Source: VAZQ01 sp963817135
Lineage (GTDB): Bacteria > Pseudomonadota > Alphaproteobacteria > Rhizobiales > Xanthobacteraceae
NCBI GenBank assembly: GCA_963817135.1
Contig: CAWFNG010000002.1
Coordinates: forward strand, 62,001-126,000
DNA: 64,000 nucleotides
Reading direction: 5' to 3'
In this document: positions 36,065 through 44,022 of the stretch, one piece after another
Numbering within the stretch: the first letter of the stretch is position 1
Layout of the letters: each line of letters opens with the position of its first letter
The notes under the pieces: generated by a model
Database searches by the model: none
Seen by the model: the letters and a program-made list of their open reading frames with translations, nothing else
What the model was told of the DNA's origin: nothing
Program-made: the position numbers and the translations under genes

Positions 36065-36856
36065 TCACTGCCAGTAAGGCGGATAGCCGGATTGGCGGCC
36101 CTCGGCTTCCAGCAGGCGCAGCATGGCCGGCCATTCCAGCACGCCATATGGGCGACGGGTGCCGGGCTGATAGAGGTGAGCGGTATGCGCGAGCACATTT
36201 TCTCCCGGCACGGTAAGCTCCGTGCGCGCAGCCATGGCGTCGACCTGCGAGCGGCATGACATTTCCAGCTGATACATGGTGTTGAAGGCCTGCTGGACGG
36301 TCGCCCCGCAGCTGAGCAGCCCGTGATTGCGCATGACCAGGGCGTCATACGGCCCAAGGTCCCGCACGATCCGCTCGCGTTCGTCAACATCCACTGCCGG
36401 ACCTTCGTATTCGTGATAGCCGATGTGCCCGACGAAGCGGATGGCCGTCTGCGATAATGGGAGAAGCCCGCACTTCATCGCCGACACGGCCATCCCGGCA
36501 CGCGTGTGGGTGTGCAGCACGCAGGCCACCTCCGCGCGCGCCCTGTGGATCGCGCCATGGATCACATAACCCGACTTGTTGATGCCGTAATCCGTCTCCG
36601 GCTTCCAGATGATCTCGCCATCGAGATCGATCTTCACCAGGCTCGATGCCGTGATCTCCTTGTAGAGGAGCCCGTAGAGATTGATCAGCAGATGGTCGTT
36701 GCTGCCGGGAATACGCGCAGTGATGTGATTGTAGATAAGATCGGTCATTCCATACTTGTCGACGAGGCGATAGCAGGCGGCAAGATCGACACGGGTCTGC
36801 CACTCCTCGGCGGAGACCTCGCTCCGTATCGACTTGAACTGCGTTGTGTAATTCAT
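36065..36856 (-). CDS. Class II aldolase/adducin-family protein
   Basis: A 263-residue protein with the class II aldolase fold. Metal-binding histidines are in HTHTRAGMAVSAMKCG and in the RNHGLLSCG segment; YNHITARIPGSNDHLLIN is the phosphate/substrate loop. The family covers fuculose- and ribulose-phosphate aldolases, decarboxylases and non-enzymatic adducin-like proteins. This subgroup is common in catabolic clusters of Hyphomicrobiales without a defined substrate. It lies tail-to-tail with the FMN oxidase gene (3 bp apart). Confidence 0.85.
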   Translation of the reverse strand: MNYTTQFKSIRSEVSAEEWQTRVDLAACYRLVDKYGMTDLIYNHITARIPGSNDHLLINLYGLLYKEITASSLVKIDLDGEIIWKPETDYGINKSGYVIHGAIHRARAEVACVLHTHTRAGMAVSAMKCGLLPLSQTAIRFVGHIGYHEYEGPAVDVDERERIVRDLGPYDALVMRNHGLLSCGATVQQAFNTMYQLEMSCRSQVDAMAARTELTVPGENVLAHTAHLYQPGTRRPYGVLEWPAMLRLLEAEGRQSGYPPYWQ

Positions 36857-36883
36857 GGATACTTCCGTTGATGTTGCATCTGG

Positions 36884-37039
36884 GAGAACCTGCGCCGCTC
36901 GATGCTGATGTCAGGCGGCGATCCCTCGGTATTCGTCACGCATCCCATCAGCCTCGCCTTCATGTTCGCGAGTTTGGCCATCCTGCTGACGATGACTGTT
37001 CCTGCGATAAGCCGACGCCGGCTGGAAATTGCGGATTGA
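36884..37039 (+). pseudogene. 3' relic of a TctA tricarboxylate transporter permease gene
   Basis: This stretch translates to a C-terminal TctA sequence: ENLRRSMLMSGGDPSVFVTH, then PISLAFMFASLAILLTMT and a basic tail ending EIAD before a TGA at 37037. The match to the final TctA helix and the E(N/E)xRRS..(I/M)S.GD signature is convincing to me. A stop lies at 36869 in frame, so only about 50 codons remain. It sits between the promoter side of the aldolase gene and the 3' end of the YgjP-like gene and is the only membrane component of a TTT transporter in the window. Confidence 0.72.
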
Positions 37040-37042
37040 CGT

Positions 37043-37819
37043 TCAGAAAATGTCCGAGCCGTGCCGCTGTGGAAGGCCATAGCGGTGCAGATCGGCACCA
37101 TGAATGTCGAGCCAGATCTTGGCGCGCTCGAAATCGGGATAGATACGCTTTACCAGACGCCAAAACCGCGGCGAGTGATTGAGTTCGACGAGGTGGCATA
37201 CTTCGTGGGCGGCAAGGTAGTCGAGCACGAAAGCCGGCGCCAGGATCAGGCGCCAGGAGAACGACAATACGCCCGTATTGGAGCAGGAGCCCCACCGGCT
37301 CGACTGATCGCGCACACAAATGCGCTTGATCGCCACGCCGAGAGCATGGGCGTAGCAACGGCTTGCGCGCGCAATGTCGCGGGCTGCTTCGCGCTTGAGA
37401 AAATCGCTGACGCGGCGGTTGAGATGGCAGGTCTCGCCTGCGACGCAAAGCTGCGCCTCGTCGCATTCGCCGATTTCGGTCCAGACGGTGCCGCGCTCGC
37501 CGCGCCGGTGGGTGATGCGATGCGCGACGCCACGCAGCGGCACTTCCGTGCCGTGGGCAAAGGGCGCAGCTTCCGGCAGCCGCTTCAAGCGCGCCGCGAT
37601 CCAGCCGCCATGCTTCTGTGCGAATTCCTTGGCCTCACGCACGCTGCCGCGCGGCGGCATGGTGAGGACCACCTCACGCGAGGCCGCATCGATGCGCAAT
37701 GTGTAGCGCCGCGCTTGCCGATGACGGCGCAGGCGCACGAGATAGACCGATTTGTCGAAAATAACGTGGGCGACGGCAGGCTCGCTCGGCCGCCGGTAAA
37801 GCAATGCGCGGGAGGGCAT
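37043..37819 (-). CDS. YgjP-like (DUF45) zinc metallopeptidase
   Basis: A 258-residue protein of the SprT/YgjP-like (M48-related) group. It contains the zinc motif HEVCHLVELNHSPRFW (HExxH with a third His) and RWGSCSNTGVLSFSWRLILAP upstream, the fixed RWGSC signature of the family. It is probably a cytoplasmic metal-dependent peptidase; its substrate is unknown. The ATG at 37819 is preferred to a TTG 18 codons upstream. The gene is in the same direction as the glycosyltransferase but is separated by a 0.5-kb AT-richer gap. Confidence 0.87.
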   Translation of the reverse strand: MPSRALLYRRPSEPAVAHVIFDKSVYLVRLRRHRQARRYTLRIDAASREVVLTMPPRGSVREAKEFAQKHGGWIAARLKRLPEAAPFAHGTEVPLRGVAHRITHRRGERGTVWTEIGECDEAQLCVAGETCHLNRRVSDFLKREAARDIARASRCYAHALGVAIKRICVRDQSSRWGSCSNTGVLSFSWRLILAPAFVLDYLAAHEVCHLVELNHSPRFWRLVKRIYPDFERAKIWLDIHGADLHRYGLPQRHGSDIF

Positions 37820-38350
37820 CGGCGCAATCCAGCCTGGGGATAACTCGGGGCTGGAATAGTGCCATATCGTCAAGCTGGCGCAGCAAGCTCAAGAAAAATA
37901 AAGCCTCTTCCCCAAGATCAGGAGGGTCCGGCAAGGGTCTTGCCACTACATATGGTAGAATTAAAGATTTGAATAATTGTTCATTTTTTCATTGGCAGCC
38001 CGCGCTGGAGCCGGGGCCTTGTGCACCCTTGCGGGCGATTCCCGTCAGAGCGAAATTGTCAAACCCGATCAAATATTTATGCGCAAGACAGCGCCCCGCA
38101 GGGCAAGCGAATCACGTAACAAGGCCGATCAGACGTGCATTCCTTGAACTTTTGCCTCGATTTTACTCCGCACCGGCGGGTGGCTGGACCCCCAAACGGG
38201 CGAGGCCAGTGTCCGATTCCGAAAGCCGCCTACCAACAGACTGCGCGGTTGCGCCAAAGCCAGTGCGCAAAGTTTGATAACGTAACGCGACTCGCCGTTG
38301 CCGCTTTTTCGGCCATGCGATGCAAAAGGCCCAGGCGCAGGCCGCCTGCG
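37820..38350. other. AT-richer intergenic gap
   Basis: These 531 bases are visibly richer in A and T than their surroundings around 37890-38060 and hold no convincing gene. Short open frames on both strands lack ribosome sites and homology that I recognise. It separates the YgjP-like gene from the glycosyltransferase and presumably contains the YgjP-like promoter. Confidence 0.5.
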
Positions 38351-39559
38351 CTACGCTGCCTGTTTTGCTTGCGGCGACCGACCCGCCAGCAATTCTTCGT
38401 AGGCCGAAATGAATTCGTGTGCCACGCGTTTCCATGCAAATTCTTTCGTTACCCATTCTCGCCCTTTGCAACCCATTTGCCTGAGTATCCCGCGATCGCA
38501 GGAGGTCGCAGTCCGCAGTCCTTCAGCCAGACCATCAACCGTTGGATTTACCCACCACCCGCAGCCCCGCTGTGGAAGCTCTGACCAGGGTGCTCCAGTC
38601 GTCGTAAGCACTGGCAATCCGTGTGCGAGTGCTTCAATGACAACCAATCCAAAATTTTCAGAATGGGAGGGAAGAATAAACAGGTTGGCGCCAAAAAAAG
38701 CTTCGCGCTTTTTAGTTCCCGTGAGCGGGCCAGCGAATGAAACGGCGTCCTTGAGCGCGGCAGCTCTTACGGCGTCTTCGACCTGAACGCGATGCCCCCC
38801 CTCGTCGGGGCCAACGATCCTCAAAGACCATCCGGCCGGCCGTACCTGCGCCCAAGCCGCAATCAGCATGGGCAGACCCTTTTTGGGATGAATGCGGCTT
38901 AGAAAAAGCGCTGTTTTGCGGGTTCCGGCAAGATCTTCATGAGGGATATCAAGTCCCAAACCGCTTTCCGGCAGGTCCACTCCATTGGGGATTACGCGAA
39001 TAGTTTTGCAAGGCGCAAGCTGGCGGATGTTTGCAGCTTCAACGGGCGCGGTCGCATGAAGAAAATCGGCCCGCATCAAGTCGCGACGTTGATAGAGCCG
39101 CCATGCAATCTGTTTTTTCCATCGCTTTTGGGCAAGAGCCCACGGCTCGAGCATGCCACGCGGACTTATGATCCTTGGAATGCCGAGCATGGCTGCGAGC
39201 CTTGCCAGACGATGGTTATGCTGAAGCCAAATCCCGTTGTCATGGATGATGTCTGTTTGCCCGAATTTGCCAAGAGCTTCGGCTTCCGTGCCGGAAAGAC
39301 GCAACAGACCGCAGTGAGTTGGAAAAAGTGCGGTGGTTGGTGCCGAGCCATCGGGACTCCATACCCCCACGCGAGCTCCGGCTTCCGCCAATGCCAGGGC
39401 CAAACGGGAAACCGAATGCGCAGGGCCGCCGTACTCCGGCAGCAGGCTTGTTACAGCGAGAAAAACCTTCCTTGGCGGCGGGGCATGGTCGAGATGCAAT
39501 GTGCAATCCCCCGAAGGATTGGACGACGCCGGCCTGATCTTACAGAACACATCCGGCAA
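38351..39559 (-). CDS. Group 1 (GT4-type) glycosyltransferase
   Basis: A GT-B-fold glycosyltransferase of about 400 residues. The N-terminal half has a glycine-rich acceptor loop (SLLPEYGGPAHSVSRLALAL) and IIHDNGIW. The C-terminal half has VIPNGVDLP, FLSRIHPKKGLPMLI, and the EX7E nucleotide-sugar motif in SENFGLVVIEALAHGLPV. It would transfer a sugar to a surface polysaccharide or lipid carrier. It stands alone, with no other polysaccharide genes around it, and next to an AT-richer gap, which hints at acquisition. The start is unclear: TTG at 39559 opens the frame, GTG at 39550 is close. Confidence 0.85.
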   Translation of the reverse strand: MPDVFCKIRPASSNPSGDCTLHLDHAPPPRKVFLAVTSLLPEYGGPAHSVSRLALALAEAGARVGVWSPDGSAPTTALFPTHCGLLRLSGTEAEALGKFGQTDIIHDNGIWLQHNHRLARLAAMLGIPRIISPRGMLEPWALAQKRWKKQIAWRLYQRRDLMRADFLHATAPVEAANIRQLAPCKTIRVIPNGVDLPESGLGLDIPHEDLAGTRKTALFLSRIHPKKGLPMLIAAWAQVRPAGWSLRIVGPDEGGHRVQVEDAVRAAALKDAVSFAGPLTGTKKREAFFGANLFILPSHSENFGLVVIEALAHGLPVLTTTGAPWSELPQRGCGWWVNPTVDGLAEGLRTATSCDRGILRQMGCKGREWVTKEFAWKRVAHEFISAYEELLAGRSPQAKQAA

Positions 39560-39615
39560 ATGCTATTTCATCGGTTTCACATCCCAGCAGTCGCAACACC
39601 GATCGGGTATCGAAC

Positions 39616-40365
39616 ATGGACAAGGAATTGGACGGCCGCGTCGCCATTGTCACCGGGGCGGGGCGCAATATCGGGCGTGCGATCGCGCGCGCTCTCGCCG
39701 AGGGCGGCGCCGCGGTGGTGGTCAACGCGCGCGCCAACCGTAGCGAAGCCGAGGCGGTCGCCGGCGAAATCGAGCGGGAAGGCGGCAAAGCGCTCGCTGT
39801 TATCGGCGACGTGACCAGCCCCGACGCGGTGCGCGCAATGGCTGCCGCCGCCGTCGAGCGCTTCGGCCGCATTGACATTCTCGTCAACAACGCCGCCGTG
39901 CGCCTTGAGCAGCCGTTCGAAGCCATAACGCTTGCAGAGTGGCGCGCGGTCACATCCATCATTATCGAAGGTGCGTTCAACTGCGTGCAGGCGTGCCTGC
40001 CGCAGCTCAAGCAGGCGGGCGCCGGGGTGATCGTCAATATCGGCGGCTTGAGCGCGCATACCGGGGCTGCCCGACGAGCGCATGTGGTCACCGCCAAGGC
40101 CGGGCTAGCCGGCTTGACGCGTGCGCTTGCGCATGAATTGGCCGAGCACAAGATAAGGGTCAATTCGGTGACGCCGGGGCTGATGGCGCTTGCGCGCCCG
40201 CCGGGCCAGCCGACGCCGCAGCATCACTCCTTCGTCAACACGCTCGTCGGGCGCCGCGGGCTTCCTGAAGATATCGGTGCGACCGTGCGCTTTCTCTGCG
40301 GCTCCGGCGCTGCCTATATCACCGGACAGAATATTCAGGTCAACGGCGGCACCTATCTTGGGTGA
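39616..40365 (+). CDS. SDR-family oxidoreductase with altered catalytic residues
   Basis: A 249-residue short-chain dehydrogenase/reductase fold. The cofactor motif TGAGRNIGRAIA and the NNA motif LVNNAAV are normal, and the C-terminal ITGQNIQVNGG is typical of FabG-like proteins. The active site is not: NIGGLS has Gly where Ser is expected, and in HVVTAKAG the residue four before the conserved Lys is Val instead of Tyr. Ordinary SDR chemistry is therefore unlikely, although the Lys is kept. It precedes aldehyde dehydrogenase and cyclase genes in one direction and probably shares their catabolic pathway. Confidence 0.88.
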   Translation: MDKELDGRVAIVTGAGRNIGRAIARALAEGGAAVVVNARANRSEAEAVAGEIEREGGKALAVIGDVTSPDAVRAMAAAAVERFGRIDILVNNAAVRLEQPFEAITLAEWRAVTSIIIEGAFNCVQACLPQLKQAGAGVIVNIGGLSAHTGAARRAHVVTAKAGLAGLTRALAHELAEHKIRVNSVTPGLMALARPPGQPTPQHHSFVNTLVGRRGLPEDIGATVRFLCGSGAAYITGQNIQVNGGTYLG

Positions 40366-40429
40366 CCCCTGTCGAAGGAGTACAATCCGTTCGCAGCTTA
40401 TGAGGATCAACAGCAAGGCAGAGGCGTCC

Positions 40430-41860
40430 ATGTATACCGATCTCGCGCTCTATATCGACGGCAGATGGGAAAAGAACGGCAGCGGCCGCAAGGGCGAGGA
40501 TGTGCTCAATCCCGCGACCGCAAAGCCGCTGGCGCATCTTCCCCATGCCGGCAAGGCAGATCTCGACGCGGCGCTGGAAGCCGCGAAGAAAGGCTTCGCG
40601 CTGTGGCGGGCAACTTCTGCCTATGACCGTTCCAAGATCATGCATAAAGCGGCCGACCTCATGCGCGAGCGGCACGATCACATCACCAAGGTGCTGGTGC
40701 AGGAGCAAGGCAAGGTCTATGTCGAGGCGCGCGCCGAAGTAATCACCTCGGCGGACATCATCGACTGGTACGCGGAAGAGGGCCGCCGCAGCTACGGACG
40801 CATTGTGCCCGGACGCGCCAAGGGCACCCGCCAGCTGGTGATCAGCGAGCCGGTCGGCATTGTGGCGGCGTTTACGCCGTGGAACTTCCCCGTGCTCACG
40901 CCGGCACGCAAGGTCGGCGGCGCGCTTGCGGCAGGCTGCGCGCTTATCCTCAAGGCTTCGGAAGAGACGCCCGGCGCCTGCATCGAGATGGTGCGCTGCT
41001 TTGTCGATGCCGGGCTTCCCGCCGGCGTACTCAATCTGGTGTTCGGCGTCCCGTCGGAAGTGTCCGAGCATCTCCTGGCAAAAGATGCCGTGCGCAAGAT
41101 TTCCTTCACCGGGTCGATCCCGGTTGGCAAGCACCTTGCGGCGCTCGCGGCCAAGAGCATGAAGCGCACCACCATGGAGCTGGGCGGCCATTCGCCGGTG
41201 GTGGTGTTTGCCGATGCGGATGCGGAAAAGGCGGCGGATACCATTGCCGCATTCAAGTATCGCAACGCCGGACAGGTCTGCATCTCGCCGACACGCTTCT
41301 ACGTGCAGGAAGCGGTCTACAAGAAATTCCTCGCGCGCTTTTCCGAATATGCCAACGGGCTCAAGCTCGGCGACGGACTGGAGAAAGGCATCACCATGGG
41401 ACCGATGGCGAATGCGCGGCGCATCGATACCATGGACAGCTTCGTCGCCGATGCGAAGAACCGCGGCGGTAACATCGTGACCGGGGGCAAGCGGCGCGGC
41501 AACCAGGGCTTCTTCTACGAGCCGACCATTGTCACGGAAGTGCCGGACGATTCCAAGGTGATGACAGAAGAGCCGTTCGGACCCATTGCGCCAATTGTCA
41601 CCTTCAAGACCTTCGACGAGGTGGTGCAGCGCGCGAATTCGCTCCCCTACGGCCTTGCCGCCTACGCGTTCACCACGTCGAACACCACTGCCGCAGCCAT
41701 CGGCGATGCGATGGAATCGGGGATGGTGGGCGTCAATTCCGTGGCCGTGTCTACGCCCGAGACGCCGTTCGGCGGCGTCAAGGAGTCGGGTCACGGCAGC
41801 GAAGGCGGCATCGAAGGTCTCAGCGCGTATCTCAATACCAAGTTCATTTCCCAAGGCTGA
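40430..41860 (+). CDS. NAD(P)-dependent aldehyde dehydrogenase (succinate-semialdehyde dehydrogenase-like)
   Basis: A 476-residue aldehyde dehydrogenase. It contains PWNFPVLTPARKVGGALAAG, FTGSIPVGKHLA (cofactor binding), the general-base motif MELGGHSP and the nucleophile in NAGQVCISPTRF. EEPFGPIAPI and TPFGGVKESGHGSEGG are the expected C-terminal signatures. It oxidises an aldehyde to an acid; the best overall resemblance is to succinate-semialdehyde or related dehydrogenases. Start choice: ATG 40430 against ATG 40400, both in frame. It is 64 bp after the SDR gene and 10 bp before the cyclase gene, which suggests one operon. Confidence 0.9.
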   Translation: MYTDLALYIDGRWEKNGSGRKGEDVLNPATAKPLAHLPHAGKADLDAALEAAKKGFALWRATSAYDRSKIMHKAADLMRERHDHITKVLVQEQGKVYVEARAEVITSADIIDWYAEEGRRSYGRIVPGRAKGTRQLVISEPVGIVAAFTPWNFPVLTPARKVGGALAAGCALILKASEETPGACIEMVRCFVDAGLPAGVLNLVFGVPSEVSEHLLAKDAVRKISFTGSIPVGKHLAALAAKSMKRTTMELGGHSPVVVFADADAEKAADTIAAFKYRNAGQVCISPTRFYVQEAVYKKFLARFSEYANGLKLGDGLEKGITMGPMANARRIDTMDSFVADAKNRGGNIVTGGKRRGNQGFFYEPTIVTEVPDDSKVMTEEPFGPIAPIVTFKTFDEVVQRANSLPYGLAAYAFTTSNTTAAAIGDAMESGMVGVNSVAVSTPETPFGGVKESGHGSEGGIEGLSAYLNTKFISQG

Positions 41861-41870
41861 TTAACGAACA

Positions 41871-42557
41871 ATGCGCATCGTCGATCTGAGCCGCGAACTC
41901 TATCACCGCACGCCGACCTATCCGGGCCAGCCGCCGATCATTCACGGCATCTGGAAGACGCACGAGGAAGCCTTCGTCGAATCCGGCAACGTGCACGGCA
42001 ACAGCGTCATGTTCTTCTCCATGCCCGATCACGGCGGCACGCACATCGATGCGCCGCGGCATTTCGGACCCAAGGCAACGCCGATCGACGAATACCCGCT
42101 CGAGAACTGCTACGTGAAAGGCGTCTGCCTCGATTTGCGGCACATTGCGCCGCGCGCCGAGATCACCCCTGAGGATCTGGCGGACGCCGTGCGCAAGTCG
42201 GATACGCGCATCCCGGAACGCGGCACGGTGCTTCTTTGCACCGGCCATCATGCGCGCACTTTCCCGACGCCGGCCTATTCGACCGACAATCCCGGAGTGA
42301 ACGTGGCGGCCACGGAGTGGCTGGCCAAGCAGGGCATTGTGCATTTCGGGATCGATTCCATGCGGCCCGGACCGATGGGGGTCGTGAACTCGCTCGTTCA
42401 CAAGGCGTGCCTGGAGCTCGACATCACCCATATCGAGAGCCTGTGCAATCTGGAGACGCTCATCGGGGAAGGCGAATTCCGCTTCATCGGCTTGCCGCTC
42501 AAATGGCGCGGCGGCACCGGTTCGCCCATTCGCGCCGTCGCCGTGTTTGAGGAGTAG
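41871..42557 (+). CDS. Cyclase-family (kynurenine-formamidase-like) metal hydrolase
   Basis: A 228-residue protein with the cyclase-family metal motif HGGTHIDAPRHFG. The family includes bacterial kynurenine formamidase (KynB), isatin hydrolase and polyketide cyclase-like proteins; all use a His/Asp metal site to open amide or lactam bonds. FGIDSMRPGP and IESLCNLETL are further conserved segments. No kynurenine genes are adjacent, so another amide or ring substrate is likely. It is the last gene of the SDR-ALDH-cyclase unit and is convergent with a TctC-like gene 6 bp away. Confidence 0.85.
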   Translation: MRIVDLSRELYHRTPTYPGQPPIIHGIWKTHEEAFVESGNVHGNSVMFFSMPDHGGTHIDAPRHFGPKATPIDEYPLENCYVKGVCLDLRHIAPRAEITPEDLADAVRKSDTRIPERGTVLLCTGHHARTFPTPAYSTDNPGVNVAATEWLAKQGIVHFGIDSMRPGPMGVVNSLVHKACLELDITHIESLCNLETLIGEGEFRFIGLPLKWRGGTGSPIRAVAVFEE

Positions 42558-42563
42558 TATATA

Positions 42564-43544
42564 TCACTCCGGTTTGATGTTGGCCGTCCGGACAACCTTT
42601 GCCCATTTCTCGGTTTCGTCCGCGATGAACTTGCCGAATTCGGAGGGCGAGAAGACGAGCACCTCGCCGCCTAATTCGGCAAGCCGGGCCTTGAACTTGG
42701 GATCGGCAAGCCCCGCATTGATCTCCCGGTTGAGCGTATCGATGATCTGCACGGGCGTGTTCTTCGGCGCGCCCATGCCATACCACTGCCCGGCTTCGTA
42801 ACCCGGCACGAAATCTCCCACGGTCGGCAGTTCCGGAAGCACTTCCGCGCGCGACGCCGTGGTCACCGCAAGCGCGCGCAGCCTGCCGGTCCTGATGTAG
42901 TCGGTCGTTCCCGGCATAGTGGCGAAATAGACCTGTACCTGACCGCCAAGCAGATCGCTCAGGGCGGGCCCTTGGCCGCGATACGGAACGTGGACCATGT
43001 GCGTGCCGGCCATCACATTGAACAGTTCTCCGGCCATGTGCGGGGCGCTTCCAGTGCCGGCCGACGCCATGTTGACTTTACCCGCATTCGCCTTGTCGTA
43101 GGCGACGAGCTCGGGAACTGTCCTGGCCGGGACTGATGGATGGACAAGGATGACCATCGGCACGCGGATGATGCCTGCGACCGGCGCGATATCGCGAATG
43201 AAGTTGAAATTCAGTTTCTCGAAGAGCGTGGCGTTTACCGCGTTGGGAACGGTGGCCAGGAGCAGCGTGTGGCCGTCGGGAGGCGCATTCACGACCGCCT
43301 CGGTACCGATGTTGCCGCCCGCCCCCGGCCGGTTTTCGACAACGAAGGACTGACCGAGTCGCTCGGAAAGCCACTGACCGATCAGACGCGCCGTGATGTC
43401 GACCCCGCCGCCCGCCGCGAAAGCGGCAATGATCCGCACTGGCCGGGTCGGATAGGCTTGCGCATTCGCGCGCGGCGAGATTGCCGCCAGAGCGGCAGCG
43501 CCCGCGGTGAGATGCAGAAATTGTCTACGCTGGGGAAGTTTCAT
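42564..43544 (-). CDS. TctC/Bug-family solute-binding protein
   Basis: A 326-residue periplasmic protein with an RR-containing signal (MKLPQRRQFLHLTAGAAALA) and core AYPTRPVRIIAAFAAGGGVD, then VVENRPGAGGNIGTEAVVNA. It resembles the 12.6-kb protein in several phrases (GNI.TEAVV.AP.DG, LNFN.I/LRDIAPVA), so those two are probably the closest paralogues here. No TctA or TctB is adjacent. I used the ATG at 43544; ATGs 4 and 11 codons upstream are in frame. Confidence 0.9.
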   Translation of the reverse strand: MKLPQRRQFLHLTAGAAALAAISPRANAQAYPTRPVRIIAAFAAGGGVDITARLIGQWLSERLGQSFVVENRPGAGGNIGTEAVVNAPPDGHTLLLATVPNAVNATLFEKLNFNFIRDIAPVAGIIRVPMVILVHPSVPARTVPELVAYDKANAGKVNMASAGTGSAPHMAGELFNVMAGTHMVHVPYRGQGPALSDLLGGQVQVYFATMPGTTDYIRTGRLRALAVTTASRAEVLPELPTVGDFVPGYEAGQWYGMGAPKNTPVQIIDTLNREINAGLADPKFKARLAELGGEVLVFSPSEFGKFIADETEKWAKVVRTANIKPE

Positions 43545-43654
43545 CGTGTGCCTCATCAGATCGTTTCTACTATTCACCTGTATCGGCCTGGCGCAAGAGA
43601 GAGAAAGTGCGTGGGGCGTTGCGTTGAATTTAAGTCGCAGTCGCAGTTATTGTC

Positions 43655-43783
43655 ACCTCTCCCCGCAGGGGAGAGGTCGGCCGCGAAGCGGCCGGGTGAG
43701 GGGGATCCCCAATCCCATTGCCCCTCACCCGGAATGTGCGCGCAAGCCGCGCACATTCCGACCTCTCCCCTGCGGGGAGAGGT
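43655..43783. repeat. Inverted pair of REP-like elements (empty pair)
   Basis: The left element (43655-43706) has hairpin A (ACCTCTCCCC-GCAG-GGGAGAGGT), hairpin B (CGGCCGCGAAGCGGCCG) and a GGTGAGGGGGAT tail. The right element (43721-43783) is inverted, with a different hairpin B (GGAATGTGCGC... arms) and the same hairpin A. Only about 14 bp separates the tails. The pair lies just upstream of the AtzG/amidase genes. Confidence 0.85.
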
Positions 43784-43821
43784 AAAGAACAACTGCATCA
43801 ATCTCAGTGGATCACACTTGC

Positions 43822-44022
43822 ATGGCCGCCGACATTTCTCCCGATCGGGTCACCGCCCTCGCCGCCGCGGCAGGCGTACCGCTCGCGCCGGACGACGCAG
43901 GGCGCATCGCGCGTGCGGTTGCGCCCACGGCTGCGCGCTTCGCCGATGCCGCCGTCGATCTGGCACTGGAAACGGAGCCGTCGAGCTTTGTCGTGGTGCA
44001 GCACCAGGAGTTCGGGCGGTGA
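43822..44022 (+). CDS. AtzG-like small protein (DUF4089)
   Basis: A 66-residue protein, MAADISPDRVTALAAAAGVP..., ending FVVVQHQEFGR. Size, Ala-rich helical composition and position directly in front of an AtzE-like amidase gene fit AtzG, the GatC-like partner that stabilises AtzE in cyanuric-acid/biuret degradation and is found with other amidases. The stop overlaps the GTG start of the amidase (GTGA), so the two proteins would be made in matching amounts. An ATG five codons upstream is also in frame. Confidence 0.78.
   Translation: MAADISPDRVTALAAAAGVPLAPDDAGRIARAVAPTAARFADAAVDLALETEPSSFVVVQHQEFGR

Noticed and set aside
37820..38277. Open frames of 60-157 codons in the AT-richer gap
   Set aside because: No ribosome sites, no recognisable product, and stop-free length is expected by chance.
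40340..41854. 504-residue minus-strand open frame opposite the aldehyde dehydrogenase gene
   Set aside because: Shadow frame; no recognisable domain and exact overlap with a conserved enzyme gene.
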